Shown here: piece by piece, positions 1-9,100 of the stretch | Layout: each line of letters opens with the position of its first letter | Numbering within the stretch: the stretch's first letter is position 1 | Origin: Desulfocorpusculum sp964414345 | Lineage (GTDB): Bacteria; Desulfobacterota; Desulfocorpusculales; Desulfocorpusculum | Reading direction: 5' to 3' | DNA length: 15,853 nt | Assembly: GCA_964414345.1 (NCBI GenBank) | Contig: CAYPWF010000076.1 | Coordinates: forward strand, 1-15,853 | Notes under the pieces: model-generated | Seen by the model: the letters and a program-made list of their open reading frames with translations, nothing else | Told to the model about the DNA's origin: nothing | Database searches by the model: none | Translations under genes and position numbers: made by a program

Positions 1-585
1 GGGATAGGTTATGTAATGGGATATCTTGCTGAAGGGCACGTAGATGAGGAAAAAGGTGGTCATGATGAAAAAGACCCACATGCCCGCCGCATCACCTGTT
101 CCCAGGGCCCAGATGCCGGAGAGGAAGAACAGGTTCAGCACCACCAGGGCGAAGTAGTCGTCGGGGGCGCTAATGAGCCTCAGCTCAGGTCTGGCGATCC
201 TGCGAACAAGCCTGCGCAGCCCCACCAGGAAGGCCAGCCCCATGGCCACTACCACTACCCTGGAGAAGCCCTCCCCCGGGACCATCAACTGGAAAGGGAC
301 CAGGAACGTGGAAAGTATGGTCAAGGCCACGGCCCCGTGGAAGATCACGAACTCAACGTAAAAGAACCAGTGCTTGCGGGTGCTCTCCATGGCCCAAGGC
401 ATGAAGATGTTACCCAGAGACACCACCGCCCCCACTGCAGGATCTCCCTTAAGGGGTGCCTTGTCGCGAACCCCTGGCTTTCGAAGGAACCAGAGTACCT
501 TTGCCACGTACACCATGGCCATGAAGGCCAGGGCCATGTACTGAACCTCCTCCATCAAAAACCGAAGTGCTCCCTCATAATGCAT
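1..585 (-). CDS. NarI/DsrM-like membrane cytochrome subunit, 3' end cut by window edge
   Basis: The minus-strand frame from the ATG at 585 stays open for 195 codons to the window edge, so the C-terminus is missing. A GGAGGG ribosome site lies about 5 bases before the ATG. The visible part is strongly hydrophobic, with about five likely membrane helices (residues about 15-35, 75-98, 108-124, 145-162, 169-188). It ends in PFSKISHYITYP, which resembles the conserved PFSKLVH segment of nitrate reductase gamma (NarI) and DsrM-type quinol-oxidising cytochrome b subunits. His72, His83 and His190 are candidate haem ligands. The gene follows a TPR protein gene by 30 bases and probably shares its sigma-54 promoter. 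The inferred role is electron exchange between the quinone pool and an iron-sulfur partner encoded beyond the window. The exact subfamily is uncertain. Confidence 0.72.
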   Translation of the reverse strand, partial: MHYEGALRFLMEEVQYMALAFMAMVYVAKVLWFLRKPGVRDKAPLKGDPAVGAVVSLGNIFMPWAMESTRKHWFFYVEFVIFHGAVALTILSTFLVPFQLMVPGEGFSRVVVVAMGLAFLVGLRRLVRRIARPELRLISAPDDYFALVVLNLFFLSGIWALGTGDAAGMWVFFIMTTFFLIYVPFSKISHYITYP

Positions 586-615
586 TGCATCCCTCCTGCG
601 CTCGATCTTCCCCTC

Positions 616-1182
616 TCAGGGGCGTTGCTCCATCTGCGCCAGATAAGCCCTGTCCAGCTCTGCCTGCGGGTGAGCCAGAATTCCATCCAGCTTCACCACC
701 TCTCGGAGCTGAGCTCTGCATCCGTGAAAATCCCCGAGTTTCTCAAGGCACATGGCCAGATTCAGCCTCACCAGCCTCTGGGCCTGAGGGTCCCCGTCCT
801 GCTGGGCCAACTCCAGGCTTCTCTCATAGTGTTCCCTGGCGCGATCCAACCTCCCCCAGGCCTCATAAAGCCGTCCCAGATTGTTCAAGGCTGCCACAGA
901 GCCCCCCAAATATCCCAACTCCTGGGCCAACTCCAGGCTCTGCCCATAGAATTTCATGGCATGGTCGAATTTGCCCCAGCTCTGGTAAACCATTCCTATG
1001 TTGTTGAGGGCCACACACTCCCACCTGGGCTCTTGGAGCTCCCTTGCGCGCACCAGGCCGGTCCAGAACTGCTCCAAGGAGCGGTCAAAACGTTGCTCCT
1101 GGTGAAACCGGTGGCCCAGCCTGTGCAACTCGGCCATTTCAAGTTTGGGGTCCCCCTGGTTTTGTTTGAGCTTCTGCGACAT
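616..1182 (-). CDS. Tetratricopeptide-repeat (TPR) protein
   Basis: This encodes 188 residues, almost all TPR-like helix pairs at about 17-50, 57-90, 97-130 and 137-168. The second and third repeats are recognisable by ALNNIG..Y..WG and SLELAQ, and their DNA is also partly repeated. There is no signal peptide or membrane segment, so it is probably a cytoplasmic protein-protein adaptor. A longer frame begins at 1203, but only the ATG at 1182 has a good ribosome site (GGGGAG, 6 bases upstream), so I use 1182. It is the first gene behind the sigma-54 promoter at 1242-1258 and lies 30 bases before the membrane cytochrome gene. That suggests it assists assembly or regulation of the membrane complex, which is inference. 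Confidence 0.8.
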   Translation of the reverse strand: MSQKLKQNQGDPKLEMAELHRLGHRFHQEQRFDRSLEQFWTGLVRARELQEPRWECVALNNIGMVYQSWGKFDHAMKFYGQSLELAQELGYLGGSVAALNNLGRLYEAWGRLDRAREHYERSLELAQQDGDPQAQRLVRLNLAMCLEKLGDFHGCRAQLREVVKLDGILAHPQAELDRAYLAQMEQRP

Positions 1183-1241
1183 GGCAACTCCCCGAAGCCT
1201 CATGGGTTTCAGAAGGCTCTAACCGCCTGAGCATGGTGATC

Positions 1242-1258
1242 AAGCAGGGATTGTGCCA
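1242..1258 (-). promoter_or_regulatory. Sigma-54 (-24/-12) promoter for the TPR/cytochrome operon
   Basis: On the minus strand this reads TGGCAC, five bases, then CTGCTT. It keeps the invariant GG (1257-1256) and GC (1245-1244) of the RpoN consensus TGGCAC-N5-TTGCW at the correct spacing. The predicted transcript start is near 1232, giving a leader of about 50 bases to the ATG at 1182. A sigma-54 activator gene lies directly upstream and a cluster of palindromic half-sites sits between them, which supports the call. Confidence 0.75.
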
Positions 1259-1288
1259 GCAGCTCCAAAACACTTTAACATATTGAAA

Positions 1289-1301
1289 TTACAATGGATT
1301 A
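1289..1301 (+). promoter_or_regulatory. Possible IHF-type bending site
   Basis: TTACAATGGATTA matches the IHF consensus WATCAANNNNTTR except at two positions. It lies in an A+T-rich stretch between the sigma-54 promoter and the enhancer half-sites, about 57-69 bases upstream of the predicted start. That is where a bending protein would be expected. The match is weak. Confidence 0.25.
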
Positions 1302-1333
1302 TGTCTGAGATAAATTCCAGCCTTGTGCTGTAG

Positions 1334-1460
1334 GTTGCAGAATGCAACTAATGGAAGGGCATACTGTTGCGGGAATTGGCCCATGCAACAAGTTTCTTGT
1401 ACCCAAGCGGTGTTGCAGAAAAGGATTCCTGGTGATGCAACATGCATCAGAGATGTTGCA
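1334..1460. promoter_or_regulatory. Upstream activator site cluster (TGTTGC/GCAACA half-sites)
   Basis: A perfect 6-3-6 palindrome, GTTGCA-GAA-TGCAAC, lies at 1334-1348. Further inverted half-sites are TGTTGC 1365-1370 with GCAACA 1385-1390, TGTTGCA 1411-1417, and the pair TGCAACAT 1436-1443 / ATGTTGCA 1453-1460. The last pair overlaps the 3' end of the activator gene. Relative to the predicted sigma-54 start (about 1232) they lie at roughly -100 to -230, the normal range for enhancers. The likely ligand is the Fis-type helix-turn-helix of the activator encoded next door, which is inference. Confidence 0.65.
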
Positions 1461-2778
1461 CATCCGGGTTCAGCTCTTTGAGCTTTCTCCACAGGGTGGT
1501 TCTGTGGATACCCAGCTCTCTGGCCGCCTTGAGCTTGTTTCCATTGTGTTTTCTGAGTACCTGTAGGATGGTGCGGGTCTGGACTTCTCTCATCTTGGTG
1601 TCCATTGCGGCTTCCAGTTCCCGCTCAAGACCCTGGAGGTATGAAGGGAGGTGATGGGGCTGGATAAGGGGTTCTTTGCACATGATGAGGGCGTGCTCCA
1701 GGATGTTTTCCAGCTCCCGCACATTGCCGGGAAACTCATATCTTTGGAGCAGAGCCATGGCCTCGGGGCTGATACCCCGGGCATTGCTTTGGATTCGACT
1801 GCGAAATTTCTCAAGGATGTGGCGGGTCAAAAGCGGTATGTCCTCGGGCCTCTCCCTCAGGGGAGGAAGCTGGAATTTCACCACGTTTAACCTGTAGTAA
1901 AGATCGCTTCGGAATCTTCCTTGCTTCACCAGGTCTTCCAACCGCCTGTTTGTGGCCGAGATGATTCTTACGTCCACCCGTGTGGGGCAGGTGCCTCCCA
2001 GAGGCATGAACTCCCCGTCCTGGAGAACCCTTAGCAGCTTGACCTGCAGGGCCTGTGTTATATCCCCGATTTCGTCCAGAAAAAGGGTCCCGCCGTGGGC
2101 CAACTGAAACATACCGGGCTTATCCTTGCGAGCGTCTGTGAAAGCTCCTCTGACGTACCCGAACAGCTCCGACTCCAAGAGTGTCTCAGGAAAGGCGCTG
2201 CAATTCAGCTTTATGAAGGGCCCTTTCTGTCTCAGGCTTAGGTTGTGGATGGCCGTGGCGAAGAGCTCCTTGCCTGTGCCGCTTTCTCCCTGGATTAAAA
2301 CCGAAGCATCGGTGCGACTCACATCCGGGAGCACTTCGAAAATCTGTAGGATCCTACGATTGCGGCTCAAGATGCCTTGGAATATGTAATCCGATGGTTC
2401 CTCCCCTCCCAGGCTCCTGCTGGGCATATCCCGAATGGTGATGATGCCTCCAGAGAACTCCCCACCAGGCTCCCTTATCACTGAAAACCTAATGTGGATG
2501 GGTATCTGTCTACCTAGGCGGGTAGTTACCTGGGCTTCATAATCAATGACGCTTTGACCCTCCTGCCTGGCCTTCATGGCAGGGCATCCGTCCTGGCAAT
2601 TGGTCAGCTTAAGGATCTCCCTGCAGGTTCGGCCCAGAGCCTCCCCGCGGGGATGCAAGGTGATCTGCTCGGCTCTTCCGTTGAAGTACACAATGCGGAA
2701 ATGCCGGTCTATGATCAGCACTCCCTCCCCGAGCTGCTCCAGGATCTGCTCTCCAGAAAGCCCGTTCCATTGTTCCAT
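1447..2778 (-). CDS. Sigma-54-dependent activator, PAS-AAA+-Fis
   Basis: This encodes a 443-residue enhancer-binding protein. A PAS domain (about 10-120) carries Cys52, Cys61 and Cys65 (TCREIL...NCQDGC). The AAA+ domain (about 132-370) has Walker A GESGTGKE (164-171), the sigma-54-contacting GAFTDA loop (211-216), Walker B TLFLDEIGD (231-239), and the R-finger region around RFRSDLYYRL. A Fis-type helix-turn-helix lies near 414-436 (LKAARELGIHRTTLWRKL). There is no receiver domain, so sensing is probably direct through the PAS domain, perhaps of redox state or a metal through the cysteines. A longer frame begins at 2871, but the ATG at 2778 has GGAGG 7 bases upstream. It lies immediately upstream of, and in the same direction as, a sigma-54 promoter with enhancer repeats, so its local target is probably the TPR/cytochrome operon. 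Confidence 0.93.
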   Translation of the reverse strand: MEQWNGLSGEQILEQLGEGVLIIDRHFRIVYFNGRAEQITLHPRGEALGRTCREILKLTNCQDGCPAMKARQEGQSVIDYEAQVTTRLGRQIPIHIRFSVIREPGGEFSGGIITIRDMPSRSLGGEEPSDYIFQGILSRNRRILQIFEVLPDVSRTDASVLIQGESGTGKELFATAIHNLSLRQKGPFIKLNCSAFPETLLESELFGYVRGAFTDARKDKPGMFQLAHGGTLFLDEIGDITQALQVKLLRVLQDGEFMPLGGTCPTRVDVRIISATNRRLEDLVKQGRFRSDLYYRLNVVKFQLPPLRERPEDIPLLTRHILEKFRSRIQSNARGISPEAMALLQRYEFPGNVRELENILEHALIMCKEPLIQPHHLPSYLQGLERELEAAMDTKMREVQTRTILQVLRKHNGNKLKAARELGIHRTTLWRKLKELNPDVQHL

Positions 2779-2900
2779 GGGAGCGCCTCCGCTTTCCGGG
2801 ATGAGCCGCCCTGGGCGACTCCCCCGCAGGGGCCACAGCCTCAACCTACCAGAAAAATCACAAATACGCAACCTATCGCCTGGCAGCGCCCTCCGGGCTG

Positions 2901-2909
2901 TGGTATATA
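2901..2909 (+). promoter_or_regulatory. Possible extended -10 promoter for ychF
   Basis: TGGTATATA resembles an extended -10 element (TGN plus TATAAT-like hexamer). No good -35 hexamer lies 16-18 bases upstream. If used, transcription would start near 2916, just at the AGGAG ribosome site. That fits the ATG at 2929 and argues against the ATG at 2911. Confidence 0.35.
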
Positions 2910-2928
2910 AATGCCAGGAGCGGGCAAG

Positions 2929-4023
2929 ATGGGGTTTTCTTGCGGCATCATAGGGCTTCCCAACGTGGGCAAGTCAACCATATTCAACGCTCTCACGGCA
3001 GCTGGGGCCGAGGCTTCCAATTACCCCTTTTGCACCATAGAGCCCAATGTGGGAGTGGTGGCAGTGCCGGATGGCAGGCTGGAGAGCCTGGCCCGTATGC
3101 TCCGTCCGCCCCAGGTGACCCCCACGGTATTGGAGTTCAGGGACATTGCAGGACTGGTGGAAGGTGCTCACAAGGGTCGAGGAAGAGGGAACCAGTTTTT
3201 GGACCAGATCCGCAACGTGGACGTGCTGGCGCACGTGGTTCGGTGTTTCGAGGACCCGGATGTGGTTCACGTGGACGGGGAGATTGACCCCCTTAGGGAC
3301 ATGGAGGTCCTGGAGACAGAACTAATACTGGCCGACCTGCAGCTTCTGGAAAGGAGAATGGAGAGGCTGCGCAGGGCTGCCAAGAGCCAGGAGAAAGAGG
3401 TGCTCAGGGAGCTGACATTTCTGGAAGAGTTGACCGAGGGATTGAACCAGGGAATGAGAGCCTCCACCCTCCTGATCTTTGAGCAAGGGCGGCCCTGGCT
3501 GGGTGGCCTGGGGCTCTTGACAGGCAAACCGCTCTTTTATGTGGCCAACGTGGGGGAGGAGGAACTCATATCCGCAGGACCTAGGCGCAAAGCTGTGGAA
3601 GAAAGGGCCCAAAAAGAGCACACCATCGTAGTGCCCATTTGCGGAAAAGTGGAAGCTGAGCTCTTGGAGCTATCTCCTGAAGAAAGAAACGAGTTTCTAG
3701 GTAGTTACGGGCTTGAGACCTCAGGGTTGGAGAGGGTCATAAAGGCCGGGTATGATCTTTTGGGGTTGGTGACTTTTTACACAGTGGTGGGTCGGGAGCT
3801 CAGAGCCTGGACTGTTCCCAAAAATACGGAGGCTCCCAAGGCTGCAGGGAAGATCCACTCGGACATGGAAAAGGGCTTCATAAGAGCTGAAGTTGTTCCC
3901 TTCGATGCCCTTATGCGGGCCGGGTCTATGGCCAAGGCCAAAGAGGAAGGATTGGTCAGGCTGGAAGGCCGCGACTACCACATCCAGGATGGGGACATAG
4001 TCACCTTTCGCTTCAATCCTTAA
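2929..4023 (+). CDS. ychF: Redox-regulated ATPase YchF (Obg/OLA1 family)
   Basis: This is a 364-residue protein of the usual YchF length. The P-loop GLPNVGKS is at residues 9-16, the G3-type motif DIAG at 72-75, and NVGE at 207-210 replaces the GTPase NKxD motif. That replacement is why the family prefers ATP. A charged helical hairpin (about 132-175) matches the coiled-coil insertion, and the C-terminal TGS domain (about 278-364) contains the conserved HSDMEKGFIRAEV stretch. An ATG at 2911 is also in frame, but AGGAG at 2916-2920 sits 8 bases before 2929, so I use 2929. YchF is a conserved cytoplasmic ribosome-associated protein linked to stress responses. It is divergent from the sigma-54 activator and functionally unrelated to the Hdr genes downstream. 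Confidence 0.97.
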   Translation: MGFSCGIIGLPNVGKSTIFNALTAAGAEASNYPFCTIEPNVGVVAVPDGRLESLARMLRPPQVTPTVLEFRDIAGLVEGAHKGRGRGNQFLDQIRNVDVLAHVVRCFEDPDVVHVDGEIDPLRDMEVLETELILADLQLLERRMERLRRAAKSQEKEVLRELTFLEELTEGLNQGMRASTLLIFEQGRPWLGGLGLLTGKPLFYVANVGEEELISAGPRRKAVEERAQKEHTIVVPICGKVEAELLELSPEERNEFLGSYGLETSGLERVIKAGYDLLGLVTFYTVVGRELRAWTVPKNTEAPKAAGKIHSDMEKGFIRAEVVPFDALMRAGSMAKAKEEGLVRLEGRDYHIQDGDIVTFRFNP

Positions 4024-4051
4024 AAGTCTCCCCAAGGCCGGGTTGAAGGAG

Positions 4052-4081
4052 TTGAATTATCCCAGTCACACATTGTAGAAT
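4052..4081 (+). promoter_or_regulatory. Candidate sigma-70 promoter of the hdr operon
   Basis: TTGAAT (4052-4057) and TAGAAT (4076-4081) are separated by 18 bases, in the gap between ychF and hdrA. The match is 4 of 6 and 5 of 6 to the consensus. The predicted start is near 4088. No sigma-54 or terminator signal was evident in this gap, so read-through from ychF is not excluded. Confidence 0.4.
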
Positions 4082-4096
4082 GCCATTATGAATAGT

Positions 4097-4123
4097 GAGA
4101 CTGCATGACGCCTTGCAGGTCTC
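4097..4123 (+). promoter_or_regulatory. Leader hairpin before hdrA
   Basis: GAGACTGCA (4097-4105) pairs with TGCAGGTCTC (4114-4123) with one bulged G and an 8-base loop. It lies close to the predicted 5' end of the hdr transcript and about 47 bases before the start codon, with no T-tract. It could protect the 5' end of the mRNA or be an operator. Its function is not known. Confidence 0.35.
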
Positions 4124-4170
4124 TCAGATAGCCCGGGCCCCTGGAGGCAATAGCTGGGGAGGTTGACTCA

Positions 4171-6135
4171 ATGGCCGTTAGAATCGGGGTTTATGTCTGC
4201 CATTGCGGCACGAACATAGCCGGAAAGCTCAAGGTGGAGGATCTGGCCCAGTACGCCCGGGAGCTTCCAGATGTGGCGGTGGCCAGGGATTACAGGTTCA
4301 TGTGCTCTGAGCCCGGCCAGGAACAGATCCGAAAAGACATTCAGGAACTGGGGCTAAACAGGGTTGTTGTGGCGGCCTGTTCTCCGCGAATGCATGAGAA
4401 CACCTTCCGCAAGACCTGCCAGGCCGCAGGGATTAATCCCTACTTTCTCCAGATTGCCAACATAAGGGAGCAGTGCTCTTGGACAGCAGAGGAAGACCTG
4501 GAGGCGGCCAACCTAAAAGCAAAGGATCTGCTTAGGGCAGCTGTGGCCCGGGTTGCTTACCACGAGCCCTTGCCCTCCCAGGAGGCTCCAGTGCATCCCC
4601 ATGTGTTGGTGGTGGGAGGAGGCATAGCCGGCATCCAGGCGGCCCTGGACATTGCCGAAAGCGGGCACGTTGTGCATCTGGTGGAGCGGGAGCAGTCCGT
4701 GGGAGGGCACATGTCACAGCTGGACAAGACCTTCCCCACCCTGGACTGCTCGGCCTGCATCCTGACCCCCAAGATGGTGGCAGTGGGCACCCACCCCAAC
4801 ATACGGCTTCATGCTTACAGCGAAGTTCTGGAAATAAGCGGCTTTGTGGGGAATTTCAAGGCCCGCATCCTGCACAAGGCCAGGTATGTGGACTGGCAAA
4901 AATGCACTGGCTGCGGCCTTTGCCAGGAAAAATGCCCCAAGAGGGTATCATCCGAGTATAACCAAGGCCTGGGCACCAGAAAAGCCATCTACACCATGTT
5001 CCCCCAGGCCGTGCCCAACAAGCCGGTCATTGACAGGGAAAACTGCATCTATTTCCAGAAAGGGAAGTGCAAGGCCTGCGAGAAGTTCTGTGAGGTCAAG
5101 GCCATAGATTTCCAGCAGCAGGACTGGGTGGAGGAAGTGGAGGCAGGCTCCATCATAGTGGCCACAGGTTACGACCAGATGGATCCGAGCCCCTTGAGCA
5201 TGTATGGCTATGGGGTTTATCCCAACGTCATCACAGGCCTGGAATTTGAGCGTCTGGTCTCTGCAGCAGGGCCCACAGGAGGTCACATCCTCACAAAAGA
5301 GGGGGCAGAACCCAAGGATGTGGCCATAATCCACTGCGTGGGCAGCAGGGACAAGAACTACCACGAGTACTGCTCCAGGGTCTGCTGCATGTACGCCTTG
5401 AAATTCGCCCATCTGATCCGGGAGAAACTCAAGGCCAATGTGTTTCTTTTCTACATAGACATGCGTTGTTTCGGCAAAGGCTATGAGGAGTTCTACGACC
5501 GGGTGCAGGCAGAGGGGGCCATCTTCGTGCGGGGCAAGCCTGGATTTGTGACCGATCAGGCCCTCAGCCCCGAGGAGCAGGGCCGGCTCATGGTGGTGGG
5601 TGAAGACAGCCTTTCAGGGGAGATCCTTAGGGTGCCGGTGGATATGGTGATCCTGGCCTCGGCCATGGAACCAAGGAGTGATGCGGAAAAGGTCTCCAGA
5701 ACCTTTTTGTTGAGTAGAAGCCGAGACGGCTTCTTCCTGGAACAGCACCCCAAACTGGCCCCTGTCTCCACTGCGGCCGCAGGCATATTCTTGGCTGGCA
5801 CCTGCCAGGGACCAAGAGATATTCCCGATACCGTGGCCCACGCATCGGCCGCTGCTGCCAAAGCCCTCTCCCTTGCCTCCAGGGGCAGGGTGGAGATCGA
5901 GTCCATGGTCTCAGAGATAGACCCCGAGGTGTGTGCTGGCTGCCAGACCTGCATAGCACTTTGCCCTTCAGGGGCCATAACCTATCAACCCCGAAGCTCT
6001 GTCTCAAGGATCAATGAGGCCCTTTGCCTGGGCTGCGGCTCCTGTGCAGCAGCTTGCCCCAGCGGGGCCGCCCGACTTAAACACTTTACCCCGGATCAGG
6101 TGATGGCCGAGATAGACGCGCTGATGGGAGCCTAA
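4171..6135 (+). CDS. hdrA: Heterodisulfide-reductase-like subunit A (HdrA)
   Basis: This encodes 654 residues, a full-length HdrA. The N-terminal domain (1-130) has Cys10, Cys12, Cys45, Cys70 and Cys102, candidate ligands of its [4Fe-4S] cluster. A thioredoxin-reductase-like FAD domain starts at GGGIAG (149-154) and contains SACILTP, IHCVGSR (387-393), CSRVCC (401-406) and the GPRDIPDTVA flavin-site motif (547-556). An inserted ferredoxin domain has Cys245/248/251/255 and Cys292/300/303/307. The C-terminal ferredoxin domain has Cys588/591/594/598 and Cys619/622/625/629. In methanogens HdrA is the flavin-based electron-bifurcating core. Here it probably does the equivalent for an unknown disulfide or other acceptor in the cytoplasm. 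A GGGGAGG ribosome site precedes the ATG. It starts the operon and ends 3 bases before the next gene. Confidence 0.95.
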   Translation: MAVRIGVYVCHCGTNIAGKLKVEDLAQYARELPDVAVARDYRFMCSEPGQEQIRKDIQELGLNRVVVAACSPRMHENTFRKTCQAAGINPYFLQIANIREQCSWTAEEDLEAANLKAKDLLRAAVARVAYHEPLPSQEAPVHPHVLVVGGGIAGIQAALDIAESGHVVHLVEREQSVGGHMSQLDKTFPTLDCSACILTPKMVAVGTHPNIRLHAYSEVLEISGFVGNFKARILHKARYVDWQKCTGCGLCQEKCPKRVSSEYNQGLGTRKAIYTMFPQAVPNKPVIDRENCIYFQKGKCKACEKFCEVKAIDFQQQDWVEEVEAGSIIVATGYDQMDPSPLSMYGYGVYPNVITGLEFERLVSAAGPTGGHILTKEGAEPKDVAIIHCVGSRDKNYHEYCSRVCCMYALKFAHLIREKLKANVFLFYIDMRCFGKGYEEFYDRVQAEGAIFVRGKPGFVTDQALSPEEQGRLMVVGEDSLSGEILRVPVDMVILASAMEPRSDAEKVSRTFLLSRSRDGFFLEQHPKLAPVSTAAAGIFLAGTCQGPRDIPDTVAHASAAAAKALSLASRGRVEIESMVSEIDPEVCAGCQTCIALCPSGAITYQPRSSVSRINEALCLGCGSCAAACPSGAARLKHFTPDQVMAEIDALMGA

Positions 6136-6138
6136 GAC

Positions 6139-9100
6139 ATGCAAAATGAGCCGAACCCTTTGGGAGGGCTGAGCCAAGTCAATAATCCCACTGCTGACGC
6201 AGATGTGTTGGTGATTGGGGCTGGTGCTGCAGGCATCGCCGCTGCCCTGGATCTGGCCGAAACCAACAGAAGGGTTCTCATGGTGGACCAGGCCTTGGCC
6301 CACGGTGGAACAATGACCCTATTGGATCGGCAGTTTCCCACAGATAGCTGCGGGTTTTGCCAACTGCTTCCCAAAGACCCCCAAACAGCCTTGGGTTGTT
6401 TGAAGAGCTTGCTTGATCATCCTGGGGTCATTTTTCTTGCCTCTACAGATGTGGAGGAGGTGGAGGGAGGGCCAGGGGAGTTCAGGGTCAAGCTCAGGCG
6501 GAGGGCCACTTGTGTGGACCCCGTAAGATGTACCAACTGCAACAAGTGTGTGGAGGCCTGCCCCGAATCCTACCCTGATCCTCTCCATGGAGGGGTGATC
6601 CAAAGGAAAGCCATAGGCTACCGCTCAGAGCTTTGCACCAGCTCCCAGCTGGGAGTGGACAGGGAAAGATGCACCAGGTGCGGAGCCTGTGTTGCGGCCT
6701 GTCCTGAGGAGGCCATCTGCCTGGATGCTCAGGATACCTGGGAAGAGAGGACCTGCAAGGCAATAGTGGTGGCCACTGGTTTTAGACTCCACGACCCTTC
6801 GGATCATCCCGAGTTGGGCTATGGTAGTTTCCCGGATGTAGTGACCTCCTTGGAGTTCGAAAGGCTAATTGCCAAAGGTTGGGCCGAGGGTCGAAACCAA
6901 ATAAGCCGGCCCTCGGATCAGAAGCCTCCCCGTAGGATCGCCTGGATCCAATGCGTTGGCTCCAGGGAGGTGGCCCACAACTACTGTTCCTCGGTGTGCT
7001 GCATGATCTCTCTCAAAGAGGCCCGCATGGCCCGGGAGCTCTTACCGGATGCCGAGTTGGAGATCTTCTACATGGATCTCAGGACCTGCGGGAAGGGGTA
7101 TGAGAGGTATCTGGAAGAGGCCAAGTCCATGGGGATCCGCATGACCAGGGGAAGGCCTTCGGAGGTGCTCAAGCGAAAAGGAGGTCTTTATCTCCAAGTG
7201 GAAGAGGAGGAGGGCCGATGGAGAGAGGATCCCTTTGATCTGGTGGTGCTTGCCACGGGCTTTGAGGCCAGTCCTGAGACCAAGAGGCTGGCAAAGATTC
7301 TGAACATCCCGCTGGACCAAGACGGTTTCCTGAGTCCTGAGCCGGGCAGCCTAAGCCGTACTTCAAGGGAGGGAGTTTACCTGGCCGGAGCCGCCTGCGA
7401 GCCAAGGGATATCCCCGAGACTGTGGCCCAGGCCCATGAGGCGGCTGCATTGGCCGCAGCCCACAGCCTCCCCCAAGCCAAAGCAGTTGGGGAGGCTCCA
7501 GCTGCCTCTTTCAGAGGGGAGGAAGAGGAGCTGAGGGTATTGGCGGTTCTTTGCGACTGCTCAGGCACCCTTAAGGAATCCCTCAGGGCAGAAGAGCTAA
7601 GAGATGCTTTGCTTGCCCAGGGGGATGTGGTGGAGGTTTTCTTGGCCTCCACCCTTTGCAAGGAAAACGGACTGGAGGCCTTGAGGGAGAGGCTGGCTTC
7701 CACTAGGGCCAATGCAGTCCTGGTGGGGGCCTGCACTCCCAGGTGGCTTCAAAAGAAGCTGGAGAATGTGGTGGCTGGGGCTGGAGTTTTGCCCCAGAAC
7801 CTTCAGCTGGTGAATCTGAGGGAACAATGTTTGTGGGCTCATCCGGATGATGTTGAGACCCTGAAGGAATCCTCCCTGGGGCAGCTAAAGGCCGCACTGG
7901 AGAGGCTTCGGGCCGGGACTCCCAGAGGAGAGGTGCTCTCCCCTCAAAGGCCTGAACCCAAGGTTTTGGTGGTGGGAGGCGGCCCGGCAGGAATTTCCGC
8001 GGCTTTGGCCTTGGCCCAAATGGGCAGAGAAGTCACCCTTGTGGAAAAGGAAGAGGAGTTGGGGGGAAACCTGAGGTGGCTTCGCTATGGGCTAAACCCT
8101 GATTTCCGGCCCCAAAAGCTTCTCCAAAGCGCCTTGGATCAGCTGGGACAAACCAAAGCTGTCAGGATTCTCACAGGCACGTTTGTGGCGGAATTGAGGG
8201 GGCGGCCCGGCCATTTCAAAGCCAGGCTGGCTGGTCCTGAGGGAAGTTCAAAGGAAGAGAGCTTTGGAGCCGTTATTTTGGCCACAGGAGGCAACATGCT
8301 CAGCCCGGTATCTTACCTCTATGGGGAACATCCGGGGGTAATGACCCAGAGGGAGCTGGAGATGGCCCTTTTTGAGGGAAAGCTCCAGGCCGGGCAGCTA
8401 AAAGAAGTTGTCATGATCCAGTGCGTAGGCTCCAGGGACGAGGAGCATCCTTACTGCTCCAGGGTTTGCTGCGCGGCTGCCCTGAAAAACGGCCTTAAGC
8501 TCTTGGAAGCCAACCCCAAGCTCCGTTTGCTGGTGCTCTACAGGGATATTAGAGCCTTTGGCACCCTGGAGAGGCACTACCGCAAGATCAGGGAGGCCGG
8601 GGCCTTGTTTGTGCCCTTCGATCCCTCGCAGCCCCCCCAGGTGAAGCTGCAACAGGGGCGTCTGCAGGTGAGCTTTTGGGATCCCCTGGTGGGGGTCAGG
8701 GTGCTCATGAGTCCGGACAGGGTGGTCTTGAGCTCTGGTGTGGCTTCTGTTTTGCCAAAGGAACTTCTGGGTGGGCTTGGGATAAACCCTGACCCGGAAG
8801 GTTTTCTCGCTGCCGAGAACACCAAGTTTCGGCCTTTGGATCTGGCCGAAGGGATATACGGATGCGGTATGGCTCTTGCGCCTGCCTTTTTGGATGAGGC
8901 CATGGCCCAGGGAAGGGGGGCTGCCATGAGGGCAGAGGCCTTCCTGCAAGGCATGGAAAGCAAAGAGGTCTTGGGAGGGGCCAGGGTGAGCCCTTCTCGC
9001 TGCTCTGCCTGTGGGCTTTGCGTTGAGGCCTGTCCGGTACAGGCCAGGGAACTGGACCTGGAGAAAGGACATGCAGTGGTATACGGTGGGCTTTGCCAGG

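Noticed and set aside
16..1230. A 404-codon open frame on the plus strand
   Set aside because: It is antisense to the membrane cytochrome and TPR genes, has no recognisable domain, and its composition (His/Gln/Pro-rich) is typical of a shadow frame. The minus-strand products have clear helices and TPR motifs.
1436..1460. Inverted repeat TGCAACAT/ATGTTGCA as a terminator of the activator gene
   Set aside because: No T-tract follows on the minus strand, and the arms are copies of the enhancer half-site found several times in the same gap, so a binding site is the better reading.
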